Assembly: GCA_018816865.1 (NCBI GenBank)
Contig: JAHIUW010000025.1
Span: forward strand, 62,001-126,000
Source of the DNA: Pseudomonadota bacterium
GTDB taxonomy: Bacteria; Desulfobacterota; Desulfovibrionia; Desulfovibrionales; Desulfovibrionaceae
DNA length: 64,000 nt
Reading direction: 5' to 3'
A model generated the notes under the pieces. The model saw nothing but the letters and a program-made list of their open reading frames with translations. It searched no databases and was not told where the DNA came from. The translations under genes were made by a program, and so were the position numbers. Below are positions 7,371-15,163 of this stretch, piece after piece (within the stretch, counting starts at the first letter, position 1; each line of letters starts with the position of its first letter).

Positions 7371-7520
7371 TTTGGTCTGTCCGACGAGGTCCTGACCGCC
7401 AGCCGCTTCAAGCTCTCGCTGTCACCCATGACCTTCCCCCACGAAATGGCCCGCGTCGTGCTGCTGGAGCAGTTGTACCGGGCCGCGGCCATTGCCAAAG
7501 GCAGCCCCTACCACCACTAG
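7371..7520 (+). pseudogene. 3' remnant of a host gene interrupted by the prophage
   Basis: Reading from the base after the inferred prophage end, the frame is open for 49 codons to a TAG at 7518-7520. It has good codon use and ends [22 protein letters not shown]. No start codon or ribosome site precedes it, and its 5' part must lie beyond the left end of the prophage, outside the window. It therefore looks like the C-terminus of a disrupted host protein. I do not recognise the family. The region up to the next gene (7521-7624) shows nothing further. Confidence 0.6.
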
Positions 7521-7624
7521 CCTCCTTGCTGAATCCCCCTTCTCATCCGAACCTCACAGAGGCTCTTTACCAGCGCAGGCATTTGTGGCATCAGCGAGGC
7601 CGAACCCGTAACAGGAGAACAGCC

Positions 7625-7849
7625 ATGCCCCTCATGGACATCACGGTCTTGGAAAAACTCGAGGAATTCATCACCTCGGGAGACCTGGCCTTTGAATTCG
7701 AGCACGCCGACGAAGACAAACGCTTCAAAATTTTGGATTATCTTGAAAAGCTGATGGATGTGGCGGAGCTGGCGGACACCCAGGCCACCAAGCTGATCTT
7801 CAAGGAAGGCTACCTGGAAGAGCTCGCAGGCGACAACGCCCAGAAATAG
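7625..7849 (+). CDS. Small conserved-looking hypothetical protein, acidic and helical
   Basis: A 74-residue acidic protein (MPLMDITVLEKLEEFITSG ... LEELAGDNAQK) with regular heptad-like hydrophobic spacing, predicted to be two or three helices. The ATG at 7625 has AGGAG 8 nt upstream. The longer frame back to 7358 runs through the host-gene remnant in another frame and is not real. The last 40 bases overlap the 3' end of rsmG on the other strand. No function is recognised. The strong ribosome site and codon use support it as a real gene. Confidence 0.6.
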   Translation: MPLMDITVLEKLEEFITSGDLAFEFEHADEDKRFKILDYLEKLMDVAELADTQATKLIFKEGYLEELAGDNAQK

Positions 7850-8454
7850 CGCTGTCCGCCCGGGGCCGGATAGCCCGACACGCGGACGGTCTCCCAGCCC
7901 GGAAACTGGCGGGGCGGCTCCTCGTTGGCCATGATCACGCACAGCCCTCCCGGAGCCAACCAGGGCCCAACCAGGGCCAGCAGCTCATCCCAGGGCATGA
8001 AGGCCCGGCTGAGCACGAGATCGACGGGAAAGGATTCCTCTGGAAGCTCCTCCACCCGGCAACCGGCAACCAGGGTCCGCTCCAGGCGCATGCGCGAGAG
8101 CACAAAACGCATGAACGCCACACGCTTCAAGCGGATTTCCACCAACGTATAGTCCCCCGCCTCCCAGAACACGCGCAGCGGGATACCGGGCAGGCCCGCA
8201 CCGGCCCCCAGGTCCAGACAGCGCGGCGACTCGGGCAGGGACTGAGTGGTGAGAAAATCGGCCAGATGCCAGGAATCGGCAACCAGATTCGAGAGCGCGT
8301 CGCGCCAATGGTCCGCGCCCACGAGATTCATGGAGCGGTTCCACTTGGCCAGGGTTCCCAGATATTCGGCCAAGAGCCCGGCTTGGCGCTCATCCATCTC
8401 CCGTCCCAGGCTTGCCGCCAGGGCGGCCACTTCATTGGGGCTAGGCTTTCGCAT
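7810..8454 (-). CDS. rsmG: 16S rRNA (guanine527-N7)-methyltransferase
   Basis: A 214-residue protein of the RsmG (GidB) family, which methylates G527 of 16S rRNA in the 530 loop using AdoMet. The N-terminal helical part contains LAKWNRSMNLVGADHW, close to the family signature in which N-L-x-x-x is followed by a conserved region. The AdoMet motif is CLDLGAGAGLPGIPL, with the later VLSRAF motif typical of the active site. Length is normal. The ATG at 8454 has AAGGA upstream. The gene stands alone on the minus strand, divergent from fabD, and its 3' end overlaps a small convergent gene by 40 bases. Loss of RsmG is known to give low-level streptomycin resistance in other bacteria. Confidence 0.93.
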   Translation of the reverse strand: MRKPSPNEVAALAASLGREMDERQAGLLAEYLGTLAKWNRSMNLVGADHWRDALSNLVADSWHLADFLTTQSLPESPRCLDLGAGAGLPGIPLRVFWEAGDYTLVEIRLKRVAFMRFVLSRMRLERTLVAGCRVEELPEESFPVDLVLSRAFMPWDELLALVGPWLAPGGLCVIMANEEPPRQFPGWETVRVSGYPAPGGQRYFWALSPASSSR

Positions 8455-8483
8455 GAATATCCTTTAAAGAGATACACGATTTC

Positions 8484-8520
8484 GCCGCCCGTCAGGGCGG
8501 CCAGGCCGGGTCATAACCCG
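8484..8520. promoter_or_regulatory. Two small hairpins in the rsmG-fabD divergent spacer
   Basis: GCCGCCC (8484-8490) pairs perfectly with GGGCGGC (8495-8501) over a GTCA loop. CGGGT (8507-8511) pairs with ACCCG (8516-8520) over CATA. They lie in the only spacer available for both promoters. They may be leader hairpins or protein sites; no promoter hexamers stand out. Confidence 0.3.
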
Positions 8521-8616
8521 ACGGCCCCATGCGGGCAAGCGTAGCTTCCACAGCGGACAGAACGAGACAGGCGCCACAGCACACACGACGCCGCATGAAT
8601 ATATGGAGGACACACC

Positions 8617-9558
8617 ATGAATGCAATCACCCCGCTGACGGCGGTACTTTTTCCGGGCCAGGGTTCACAGGTCAAGAATATGGGCCGCGACCTTGCCGAG
8701 AACGATTCCGAATACATGTACTGGTGGACCAAGGCCGAAGCCATCAGCCAGCTATCGCTGCGCGAGGTCTACTGGGGCGGAGACGACCAGGACATGGCCG
8801 ACACCCGCGTGCTGCAACCCGCATTGACCGTGACCAACCTGACCCTGTGGATGCACGCCGCAAAAAAGATCAAGACCGACGTCTTTTCCGGGCACAGCCT
8901 GGGCGAATACGCGGCCCTGGCAGCAGCCAAGGTCCTGGACGTGGAAAAGGTCCTGGAGCTGGTCTCCTTGCGTGGTCGCCTGATGGCCGAGGCCGGAGCG
9001 CCCGACCAGGGCATGACCGCCCTGCTGAAGCTGTCCCAGGAGGACGTCGAAGCACTGGTCGAGACCGCCCGCGAACAATCCGGAGCAGAGTTGATCGTGG
9101 CCAACTACAACACCCCCGGCCAGTTCGTGATCAGCGGCCAGAAGCCCGCTCTGGAGGCCGCCGCCGTCATTGCCAAGGAGCTGAAGGGTCGGGCCATCCC
9201 CCTGCCCGTGTCCGGCGCCTTCCACAGCCCGCTCATCGCCGAGGCTGCCCTGGAGTTGCAAGTACAGCTCAAAAAAGCCGAATGGCGCACCCCCCAGGGC
9301 AAGGTCTTCTTCAACGTCACCGCAGGCCCTGAAGACAACCCCGAATCCATCAAGGACATCATGTGCCGCCAGATGGTCAGCCCCGTGCGCTGGATCGAGA
9401 TCAACCAGACCCAGCACCGGGCAGGCTGCCGGACCTTCATCGAGGTCGGCCCCAAAGGCGTCCTGACCAAGATGCTCGGCCAGAATCTGAAGGACATGGA
9501 CAACGACTGGACCGGAACCAGCCTTGACACCATGGCGGCCATCGACGAAGCCAGATAG
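8617..9558 (+). CDS. fabD: ACP S-malonyltransferase
   Basis: A 313-residue malonyl-CoA:acyl-carrier-protein transacylase, which loads malonate onto ACP for fatty-acid elongation. Visible motifs are FPGQGSQ near residue 11, the nucleophile elbow [10 protein letters not shown] (Ser near residue 91), and [12 protein letters not shown] followed by SGAFHSPL (catalytic His). The C-terminal [11 protein letters not shown] is also present. Length is normal. The ATG at 8617 has GGAGG upstream. It is 41 bases ahead of argS and probably cotranscribed with it. No other fab gene lies nearby, so this copy is separated from the main fatty-acid cluster. The N-terminal [16 protein letters not shown] segment is somewhat unusual for canonical FabD, so a specialised transacylase role is possible. 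Confidence 0.88.
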   Translation: MNAITPLTAVLFPGQGSQVKNMGRDLAENDSEYMYWWTKAEAISQLSLREVYWGGDDQDMADTRVLQPALTVTNLTLWMHAAKKIKTDVFSGHSLGEYAALAAAKVLDVEKVLELVSLRGRLMAEAGAPDQGMTALLKLSQEDVEALVETAREQSGAELIVANYNTPGQFVISGQKPALEAAAVIAKELKGRAIPLPVSGAFHSPLIAEAALELQVQLKKAEWRTPQGKVFFNVTAGPEDNPESIKDIMCRQMVSPVRWIEINQTQHRAGCRTFIEVGPKGVLTKMLGQNLKDMDNDWTGTSLDTMAAIDEAR

Positions 9559-9599
9559 AACGAAGACAACATCAACTAGCAATAAAGAGAATATTCACG

Positions 9600-11258
9600 A
9601 TGCGCGCAAACGAAACACTGCGGAAACTGCTGGCCTCTTTCGTGGCAAAGAATGGCTTCGAGTGGCCCGAAAAAACCACCATCGAGCAGCCCAAGGACGA
9701 AAGCTTCGGCGATCTGGCCACCAATCTGGCCATGATGCTCACCACCCAGGCAGGTAAGCCCCCGCGCGAGGTCGCCGCCGACATCCAGGACTTCATCAAG
9801 GGCCAGGTCTCCGAAATCACGAAAATCGAGATCGCCGGACCGGGTTTCCTGAATGTCTTCTTCAACGCCGACTTCTGGCAGCAGACCGTGCTGGACGTGT
9901 TGGGCGACGGCGACAATTACGGAAACCTGAAAATTGGTAAACGCAAACGGGTTCAGGTGGAATACGTCTCCGCCAACCCCACCGGCCCCCTGCACATCGG
10001 CCACGGTCGCGGTGCGGCCCTGGGCGACAGCCTGACCCGCATCCTGCGCGCCGCGGATTTCAACGTACAGACCGAATACTACCTGAACGACGCCGGACGC
10101 CAGATGCGCATCCTGGGCAATTCCGTCTGGTTCCGCATCCAGGAAATCCTGGGCCGCGAGGTCGAAACGCCCGAGGACCTCTACAAGGGCGAGTATATCA
10201 AGGAAATCGCCGAGGCCCTGCTGGATGCCGAGGGCGTGGACTGGTTCAACTCCGCCCCCCTGGATGAGATCCTGGCCATGTGCCAGGAGGTCGCCATGGA
10301 GGAGATCCTGGAAGGCATCAAGCTGGACCTGGCCGAGTTCAACGTGGAGCACGAGGTCTGGTTCTCGGAAAGCAGCCTGCTTGAGTCCGGAGCCGTCGAC
10401 CTGACCTTCGAGCGCCTGCGCGAGGCCGAGCTGGCCTACGACAAGGATGGGGCCTTCTGGTTCAAGTCCACCGACTTCGGCGACGACAAGGACCGCGTGC
10501 TCAGGAAATCCGACGGCTCACTCACCTACCTCGCCTCGGACATCGCCTACCACGACAACAAATTCGACCGTGGCTTCGAACTGCTGGTGGACATTTGGGG
10601 CGCGGACCATCACGGCTATGTGCCGCGCATGAAGGCCGCCGTGCAGGCCCTGGGCAAGGAGAAGGAATCCCTGCAGGTGCTGCTGGTGCAACTGGTGAAC
10701 CTGTTGCGCGATGGCGAGCAGGTGGCCATGTCCACCCGCGCCGGTGAATTCGAGACCCTGGCCGACGTGGTCGCCGAAGTGGGCGCAGACGCCGCCCGCT
10801 TCATGTTCCTGTCGCGCAAGTCCGACAGTCAGTTGGACTTCGACCTGGAGTTGGTCAAGCAGAAGTCCATGGACAACCCCGTGTACTATGTCCAGTACGC
10901 CCATGCCCGCATCCAGTCCGTGATGCGCAAGGCCACCGAGCGCGGCATCGATGCCGTCTCCGTGGACACCGGCCTGCTGGCCGCCCTGGACACCCCCGAG
11001 GACAAGCGGCTCCTGAAGATCATGGAACAGTTCCCGGACGCCGTGGCCTCCTCGGCCCGAACCCTGTCCCCGCACCATGTGAGCTATTATCTGATGGAGC
11101 TGGCCGGATCCCTGCACAGCTACTATCACTCCAACCAGATCCTGGGGGCCGAAAACCAGAATCAGATGCGTGCGCGCATGCTGCTCCTGGACGCCGTGGC
11201 CCAAATTCTGAGGAACGGACTGGCCCTGCTGGGCGTCAGCGCCCCGGAATCCATGTAA
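9600..11258 (+). CDS. argS: Arginyl-tRNA synthetase
   Basis: A 552-residue class I aminoacyl-tRNA synthetase charging tRNA-Arg. It has the ArgS-specific N-terminal Add-1 domain (residues 1-~110), then the HIGH motif in [14 protein letters not shown] with the family's adjacent Gly-Arg-Gly, and the KMSKS-equivalent [11 protein letters not shown] typical of bacterial ArgS. The C-terminal helical anticodon-binding domain (from about residue 430) ends [10 protein letters not shown]. Length is normal. It lies between fabD and a SPOR protein in one forward unit. The tRNA-Arg(ACG) gene in this window (61.6 kb) would be one of its substrates. Confidence 0.96.
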   Translation: MRANETLRKLLASFVAKNGFEWPEKTTIEQPKDESFGDLATNLAMMLTTQAGKPPREVAADIQDFIKGQVSEITKIEIAGPGFLNVFFNADFWQQTVLDVLGDGDNYGNLKIGKRKRVQVEYVSANPTGPLHIGHGRGAALGDSLTRILRAADFNVQTEYYLNDAGRQMRILGNSVWFRIQEILGREVETPEDLYKGEYIKEIAEALLDAEGVDWFNSAPLDEILAMCQEVAMEEILEGIKLDLAEFNVEHEVWFSESSLLESGAVDLTFERLREAELAYDKDGAFWFKSTDFGDDKDRVLRKSDGSLTYLASDIAYHDNKFDRGFELLVDIWGADHHGYVPRMKAAVQALGKEKESLQVLLVQLVNLLRDGEQVAMSTRAGEFETLADVVAEVGADAARFMFLSRKSDSQLDFDLELVKQKSMDNPVYYVQYAHARIQSVMRKATERGIDAVSVDTGLLAALDTPEDKRLLKIMEQFPDAVASSARTLSPHHVSYYLMELAGSLHSYYHSNQILGAENQNQMRARMLLLDAVAQILRNGLALLGVSAPESM

Positions 11259-11285
11259 CCGGCCTGCGAGCACAAGGAAACATCC

Positions 11286-11975
11286 ATGCCCCGCGAAGCC
11301 CACACCAAGGAACGCAAAGAGCAGAACGAACCCAGGCGATTCAGCTTCAGCCTGTCCACAGCGGGCGTGGCCTCCCTGATCGTGGTCAGCGCCGCGGCCC
11401 TGGCCTGGGTGTTCATTCTCGGCGTCCTTGTGGGACGGGGCTATCATCCCGAACAGGCCGTGCCCCAGCTGGCCCAGATCATGCCGCGAGCCGAACAGCA
11501 GACCGCTGAACCCGAAGGCGTACTCAAGGCCGAGGATCTTGATTTCTATGAGACCCTGCAGAAAAAGCCGGGTGCGGCCCCCGGTCAATCCAGTCCGAAG
11601 GCTAAACCAGAGCCCGACGCTCCTGTTGCCAAAGCCAGTCCCGCAGCAGCGGTTCAGCAACCCCCGGTCGAGTCCCCTGCCGAACCGACAGTGATCGACC
11701 GACAGCCGCAGGCACAGCAGTTAGAGACTCAGCAGTTCCGCTATGTCTATCAGGTGAGTTCGCTCAAGGACCCGGATATGGCGCTGATCTTTGGCGGCAA
11801 GCTGAACAAGATGGGCCTGAAGACCAGCATCGAACAGGCCCAGGCCTCGGGGGCCACCTGGTACCGGGTGCTGGTGCATTACACGGGCACGCCCGAGGGC
11901 ACCGACGAGCTCAAAGCCGCCCTGGCCACTGTGGGAGTGAAAAAACCCATCATGAAATCCAAGCAGCCCCTGTAA
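11286..11975 (+). CDS. SPOR-domain membrane protein
   Basis: A 229-residue single-pass protein. A charged N-terminus (~residues 1-20, KERKEQNEPRRFSF) is followed by a membrane segment (about 22-50, VASLIVVSAAALAWVFILGVLVG). A long proline-, alanine- and glutamine-rich periplasmic linker (about 60-145) leads to a C-terminal SPOR domain (QFRYVYQVSSLKDPDMALIFGGKLNKMG ... YRVLVHYTG). SPOR domains bind denuded glycan strands at the division septum, so a role in cell division or wall remodelling is likely. It follows argS by 27 bases with a good terminator after it. The pairing with argS is seen in sulfate reducers. Confidence 0.82.
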   Translation: MPREAHTKERKEQNEPRRFSFSLSTAGVASLIVVSAAALAWVFILGVLVGRGYHPEQAVPQLAQIMPRAEQQTAEPEGVLKAEDLDFYETLQKKPGAAPGQSSPKAKPEPDAPVAKASPAAAVQQPPVESPAEPTVIDRQPQAQQLETQQFRYVYQVSSLKDPDMALIFGGKLNKMGLKTSIEQAQASGATWYRVLVHYTGTPEGTDELKAALATVGVKKPIMKSKQPL

Positions 11976-12002
11976 AATAGCGTCTCTATTTTGACAAAAT
12001 TG

Positions 12003-12035
12003 AAGACCGGAGTCCGAAAAGGCTCCGGTCTTTTT
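12003..12035 (+). terminator. Rho-independent terminator of the fabD-argS-SPOR unit
   Basis: AAGACCGGAG (12003-12012) pairs perfectly with CTCCGGTCTT (12023-12032), followed by a T run. It is a textbook intrinsic terminator 28 bases after the SPOR gene stop. Confidence 0.9.
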
Positions 12036-12296
12036 GCCTTTATTGTTAAAAATAAAGCAATATCGCATTAAGTGACGCCTTTCATACTGTCGCGGATGTC
12101 GAAAGACAAAATCATGCACGCCAAAAGCATAGTTATTAATGAATTTGGAATGTTAAAATAATAATTAATTCCAATGTACATTCAAAATCAGTTTTTAAAC
12201 ATTTTTGTTGTCAACTTCTTCCAAAAGCCATAACAGAAGTGAACTTTTAGTGCAGCACTCTTGTTCTATTCAATATCAAACATGAGGGACAATAAC
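12036..12296. other. AT-rich intergenic region with the promoter of the glutamate-synthase-like gene
   Basis: About 260 bases without a gene, markedly AT-rich against its flanks. It contains a widely spaced inverted repeat TGGAAT (12146-12151) / ATTCCA (12168-12173). Nothing more definite is seen. The promoter of the downstream gene is presumably here, possibly with an operator. Confidence 0.4.
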
Positions 12297-13940
12297 ATGT
12301 CACACTGGCCAAAAGGGAATGATGTTCTCGGAACGACCAATCGAGGCAACGCCATTGAGTCTGGCTTATGCACCCTGTGCCGCGCGGACTGCATGGGCAA
12401 ATGCGAAACATGGCTGTCCAGCCTCCAGGGACGTGAGACTCTGTATCCCCGTGATTTTGGATCCATCACTGCCGGTAGCGGCAACACAGAACACGTCGGC
12501 GTGTCCTATAACTCCCTGCGCATCCAGGGCGGCAGCTTCGGCGCTTGTGGCATGAATGGCAACCAGGCCAAGGCCGACAGCGGCGACTGCCTGTTCACCG
12601 ACGTCGAATTGGAAACCTCCTTCGGTAACGAAGTAAAAACCAAGTGTCGCCTGCCCTTCATGACGGGCGCACTGGGATCGACCTTCATCGCCGCCAAATA
12701 TTGGGACTCCTTTGCCGCAGGGTGTGCACTGGTGGGCATCCCCATCGTGGTCGGTGAAAACGTGGTCGGCGTGGACCGCAACTCCATTCTCGAGAATGGA
12801 CGCATCCAGAAAGCTCCGGAACTGGAACGCCGCATCGACACCTATCTTCGCTATCATGATGGCTACGGCGGCATGATCGTGCAGATGAACGTCGAGGACA
12901 CCCGCAACGGTGTTGCCGAATACTTGGCCGAAAAGTACGCCGACAAGATCATCATCGAACTCAAGTGGGGCCAGGGCGCCAAGAATATCGGCGGTGAGAT
13001 CGAAGTCACCAGCCTGGAATACGCCCTGTTCCTCAAGAAGCGCGGCTACCTCGTGGACCCCGACCCCGAACTCTCCGAGGTTCAGGAAGGATTCAAGGCC
13101 GGTGCCATCCACTCCTTCGCCCGCCACAGCAGACTGGGCTATACCCACCTGGACAGCTACGAGAAAGTTCAGGACGAATTCATGAACAGCGTCAAGTACC
13201 TGCGTAGCCTGGGCTTCAAGCGCATCACCTTGAAAACCGGCTCCTACGGCATGCAATCCCTGGCCATGGCCATCAAGTTCGCCTCCGAGGCCGGACTGGA
13301 CCTGCTGACCATGGATGGCTCCGGCGGTGGAACGGGCATGAGCCCCTGGAATATGATGGAAGCCTGGGGCGTACCGTCGATCCTGTTGCACTCCAAGGCG
13401 CATCAGTATGCCTCCCTGCTCGCAGAACGCGGCAAGCGCGTGGTGGACATGTCCTTTGCAGGCGGCTTTGCCAAAGAGACCAGCATCTTCAAGGCCCTGG
13501 CTCTGGGCGCGCCCTTCACCAAGCTGGTCTGCATGGGCCGCGGGATGATGATTCCCGGGTTCCTGGGCACCAACATCGAAGGCGCACTTCATCCCGAGCG
13601 CCGCGAAGCCATCCACGGAAACTGGGACAAGCTGCCCTCCACCGTCAGCGAACGCGGCCAATCTGCCGATAAAATCTTTGCCGGGTACCACTCCCTGGAA
13701 AAGAAGATCGGCAAAGATGAGATCAAAAAGGTCCCCTACGGCGCCATTGCCATGTGGACCTGCATGGACAAGCTGTCCTGCGGTCTGCAACAGTTGCTGG
13801 CCGGAGCCCGCAAATTCGACCTGGCCGACATCAGCCGCGAGGACATCGCTTCGAGCAACCGCGAGACCGAGCGCGAGACAGGCATCGCGTTCATCACCGA
13901 CGTGGGTGACGAAAAGGCCCAGCAGATCCTCTTGGGCTAA
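12297..13940 (+). CDS. FMN-binding glutamate synthase family protein (no amidotransferase domain)
   Basis: A 547-residue protein made of the FMN-binding synthase domain of glutamate synthase. Recognisable segments are the flavin-site loop LLTMDGSGGGTGMSPWNMME and the following PSILLHS and DMSFAGGFAKETSIFKALALGAPF. The N-terminal glutaminase domain of GltB is absent. The N-terminus instead has a Cys cluster, CTLCRADCMGKCE (residues 22-34), that could bind a metal or iron-sulfur cluster. The ATG at 12297 has GAGGGA 7 nt upstream, so the ORF start at 12261 was rejected. Such stand-alone proteins can act with separate partners; the ammonia or amide donor here is unknown. It is flanked by its own terminator and is apparently monocistronic. 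Confidence 0.75.
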   Translation: MSHWPKGNDVLGTTNRGNAIESGLCTLCRADCMGKCETWLSSLQGRETLYPRDFGSITAGSGNTEHVGVSYNSLRIQGGSFGACGMNGNQAKADSGDCLFTDVELETSFGNEVKTKCRLPFMTGALGSTFIAAKYWDSFAAGCALVGIPIVVGENVVGVDRNSILENGRIQKAPELERRIDTYLRYHDGYGGMIVQMNVEDTRNGVAEYLAEKYADKIIIELKWGQGAKNIGGEIEVTSLEYALFLKKRGYLVDPDPELSEVQEGFKAGAIHSFARHSRLGYTHLDSYEKVQDEFMNSVKYLRSLGFKRITLKTGSYGMQSLAMAIKFASEAGLDLLTMDGSGGGTGMSPWNMMEAWGVPSILLHSKAHQYASLLAERGKRVVDMSFAGGFAKETSIFKALALGAPFTKLVCMGRGMMIPGFLGTNIEGALHPERREAIHGNWDKLPSTVSERGQSADKIFAGYHSLEKKIGKDEIKKVPYGAIAMWTCMDKLSCGLQQLLAGARKFDLADISREDIASSNRETERETGIAFITDVGDEKAQQILLG

Positions 13941-13968
13941 TTACCCCCTCGACGCTACCGACATTGAC

Positions 13969-14000
13969 AAAGCCCGTCCGGTTTCAACCGGGCGGGCTTT
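13969..14000 (+). terminator. Rho-independent terminator after the glutamate-synthase-like gene
   Basis: AAAGCCCGTCCGG (13969-13981) pairs with CCGGGCGGGCTTT (13988-14000), allowing a bulge, over a TTTCAA loop. A short T run ends the stem. It lies 28 bases after the stop. Confidence 0.85.
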
Positions 14001-14235
14001 ATCTATCAAGACGTTGCATCTGGCTCCAACTGACGGTATGAAATCTGCGCGCAGCAATTTTCTGATGCGCCCACCCTCAATCCGCCCCGTGGCGAGGTTT
14101 TTTTGAAGAATAAGGATCTTGTGTAGGAACCCGCTCTTGGTAGTCACTTCTGCCCGGCTCACAGGGCAGCACTCAACCAGAACGGATTCCGACCGGCCCT
14201 GTGTCGGACTCCATACCCATACGGAGACTGCAACG

Positions 14236-14997
14236 ATGCAGGAAGAACGACTGATTGAACTACTCGTCAACCTCCACGACGGACTGTCCCGGCTCGGCCC
14301 CGGCAATGCCCCGTCCACCCTTCGCGCCCTGAACATGTGCCAGGGACTGCCCGCCGCACCCGACATCCTTGATGTTGGTTGCGGCTCAGGTTCACAGACC
14401 CTGGTCCTGGCTTCGGCCACTCAGGGGCGCATCACGGCAACGGATCTGTTTCCATCCTTTTTTCAGACGCACCTTCAAAAGGTCGCACTCGAAGAAGGAC
14501 TCAGCGAACGAATCCAAACCGTCCAGGCCGACATGAATGACCTGCCCTTTGACGAGGAAGCCTTTGACCTCGTCTGGAGCGAAGGTGCGGTCTACATCAT
14601 GGGCTTTGACAATGGCTTGACCAGGTGGCGTCCACTGGTCCGCCCCGGAGGCTATCTGGTGGTCAGTGAGGCCTCGTGGTTCACTGATAGTCCACCTGAT
14701 GAGCTCTGGAAATTCTGGACAACTCATTACCCGGGCATGCGCAATGTGCAGGCCAACCTTGAAGCCGCACGATCCCTGGGCTGGACATCCATTGGGCATT
14801 TTCATCTGCCCGTGGAAGCCTGGACCATCGATTACTACGGCCCGCTCAGGGAGCGTCTGCCCCTCTTCCGCGCGGCAAACGCCGATGACGCCGACGCCCA
14901 GGCCGTGGCCGACATGACCGAATACGAAATGTACCTCATGGACAGCTATTCGGAGCACTTCGGCTATGAGTTCTATATCCTGAGGCGCAACGCCTAG
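14236..14997 (+). CDS. Class I SAM-dependent methyltransferase
   Basis: A 253-residue Rossmann methyltransferase. The AdoMet motif is DILDVGCGSGSQTLVLA (about residues 42-58), followed by the acidic motif II ITATDLFPSF, motif III QADMNDLPFDEEAFDLVWSEG and RPGGYLVVSE. The substrate-binding half is small-molecule-like (Methyltransf_11/25 type), so the substrate is not predictable. The ATG at 14236 has CGGAG 9 nt upstream; the longer frame to 14119 has no good ribosome site. It has its own terminator and faces the end of the RND operon. Confidence 0.8.
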   Translation: MQEERLIELLVNLHDGLSRLGPGNAPSTLRALNMCQGLPAAPDILDVGCGSGSQTLVLASATQGRITATDLFPSFFQTHLQKVALEEGLSERIQTVQADMNDLPFDEEAFDLVWSEGAVYIMGFDNGLTRWRPLVRPGGYLVVSEASWFTDSPPDELWKFWTTHYPGMRNVQANLEAARSLGWTSIGHFHLPVEAWTIDYYGPLRERLPLFRAANADDADAQAVADMTEYEMYLMDSYSEHFGYEFYILRRNA

Positions 14998-15025
14998 GAT
15001 CACAGGACAGCCATGCTACACACAG

Positions 15026-15049
15026 AAAGGCCCGCATGAGCGGGCCTTT
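15026..15049. terminator. Terminator between the methyltransferase and RND genes
   Basis: AAAGGCCCGC (15026-15035) pairs with GCGGGCCTTT (15040-15049) over ATGA. Both arms carry an A or T run, so it can serve the forward methyltransferase and probably also the reverse RND operon. Confidence 0.8.
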
Positions 15050-15163
15050 CCTTTGGGGAAGGGGATGGAACCGGAACAGGGGAGGCGAAGCCGGCCGTGC
15101 CGGGGGAGGATGGCACGACCGACTCCACCGATTGGAGCGCCAGGGGGGATGACTCTCCAAATA

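Noticed and set aside
7358-7624. Upstream extension of the small acidic protein gene
   Set aside because: It crosses the phage end and reads the host remnant in a different frame. The start at 7625 has a good ribosome site.
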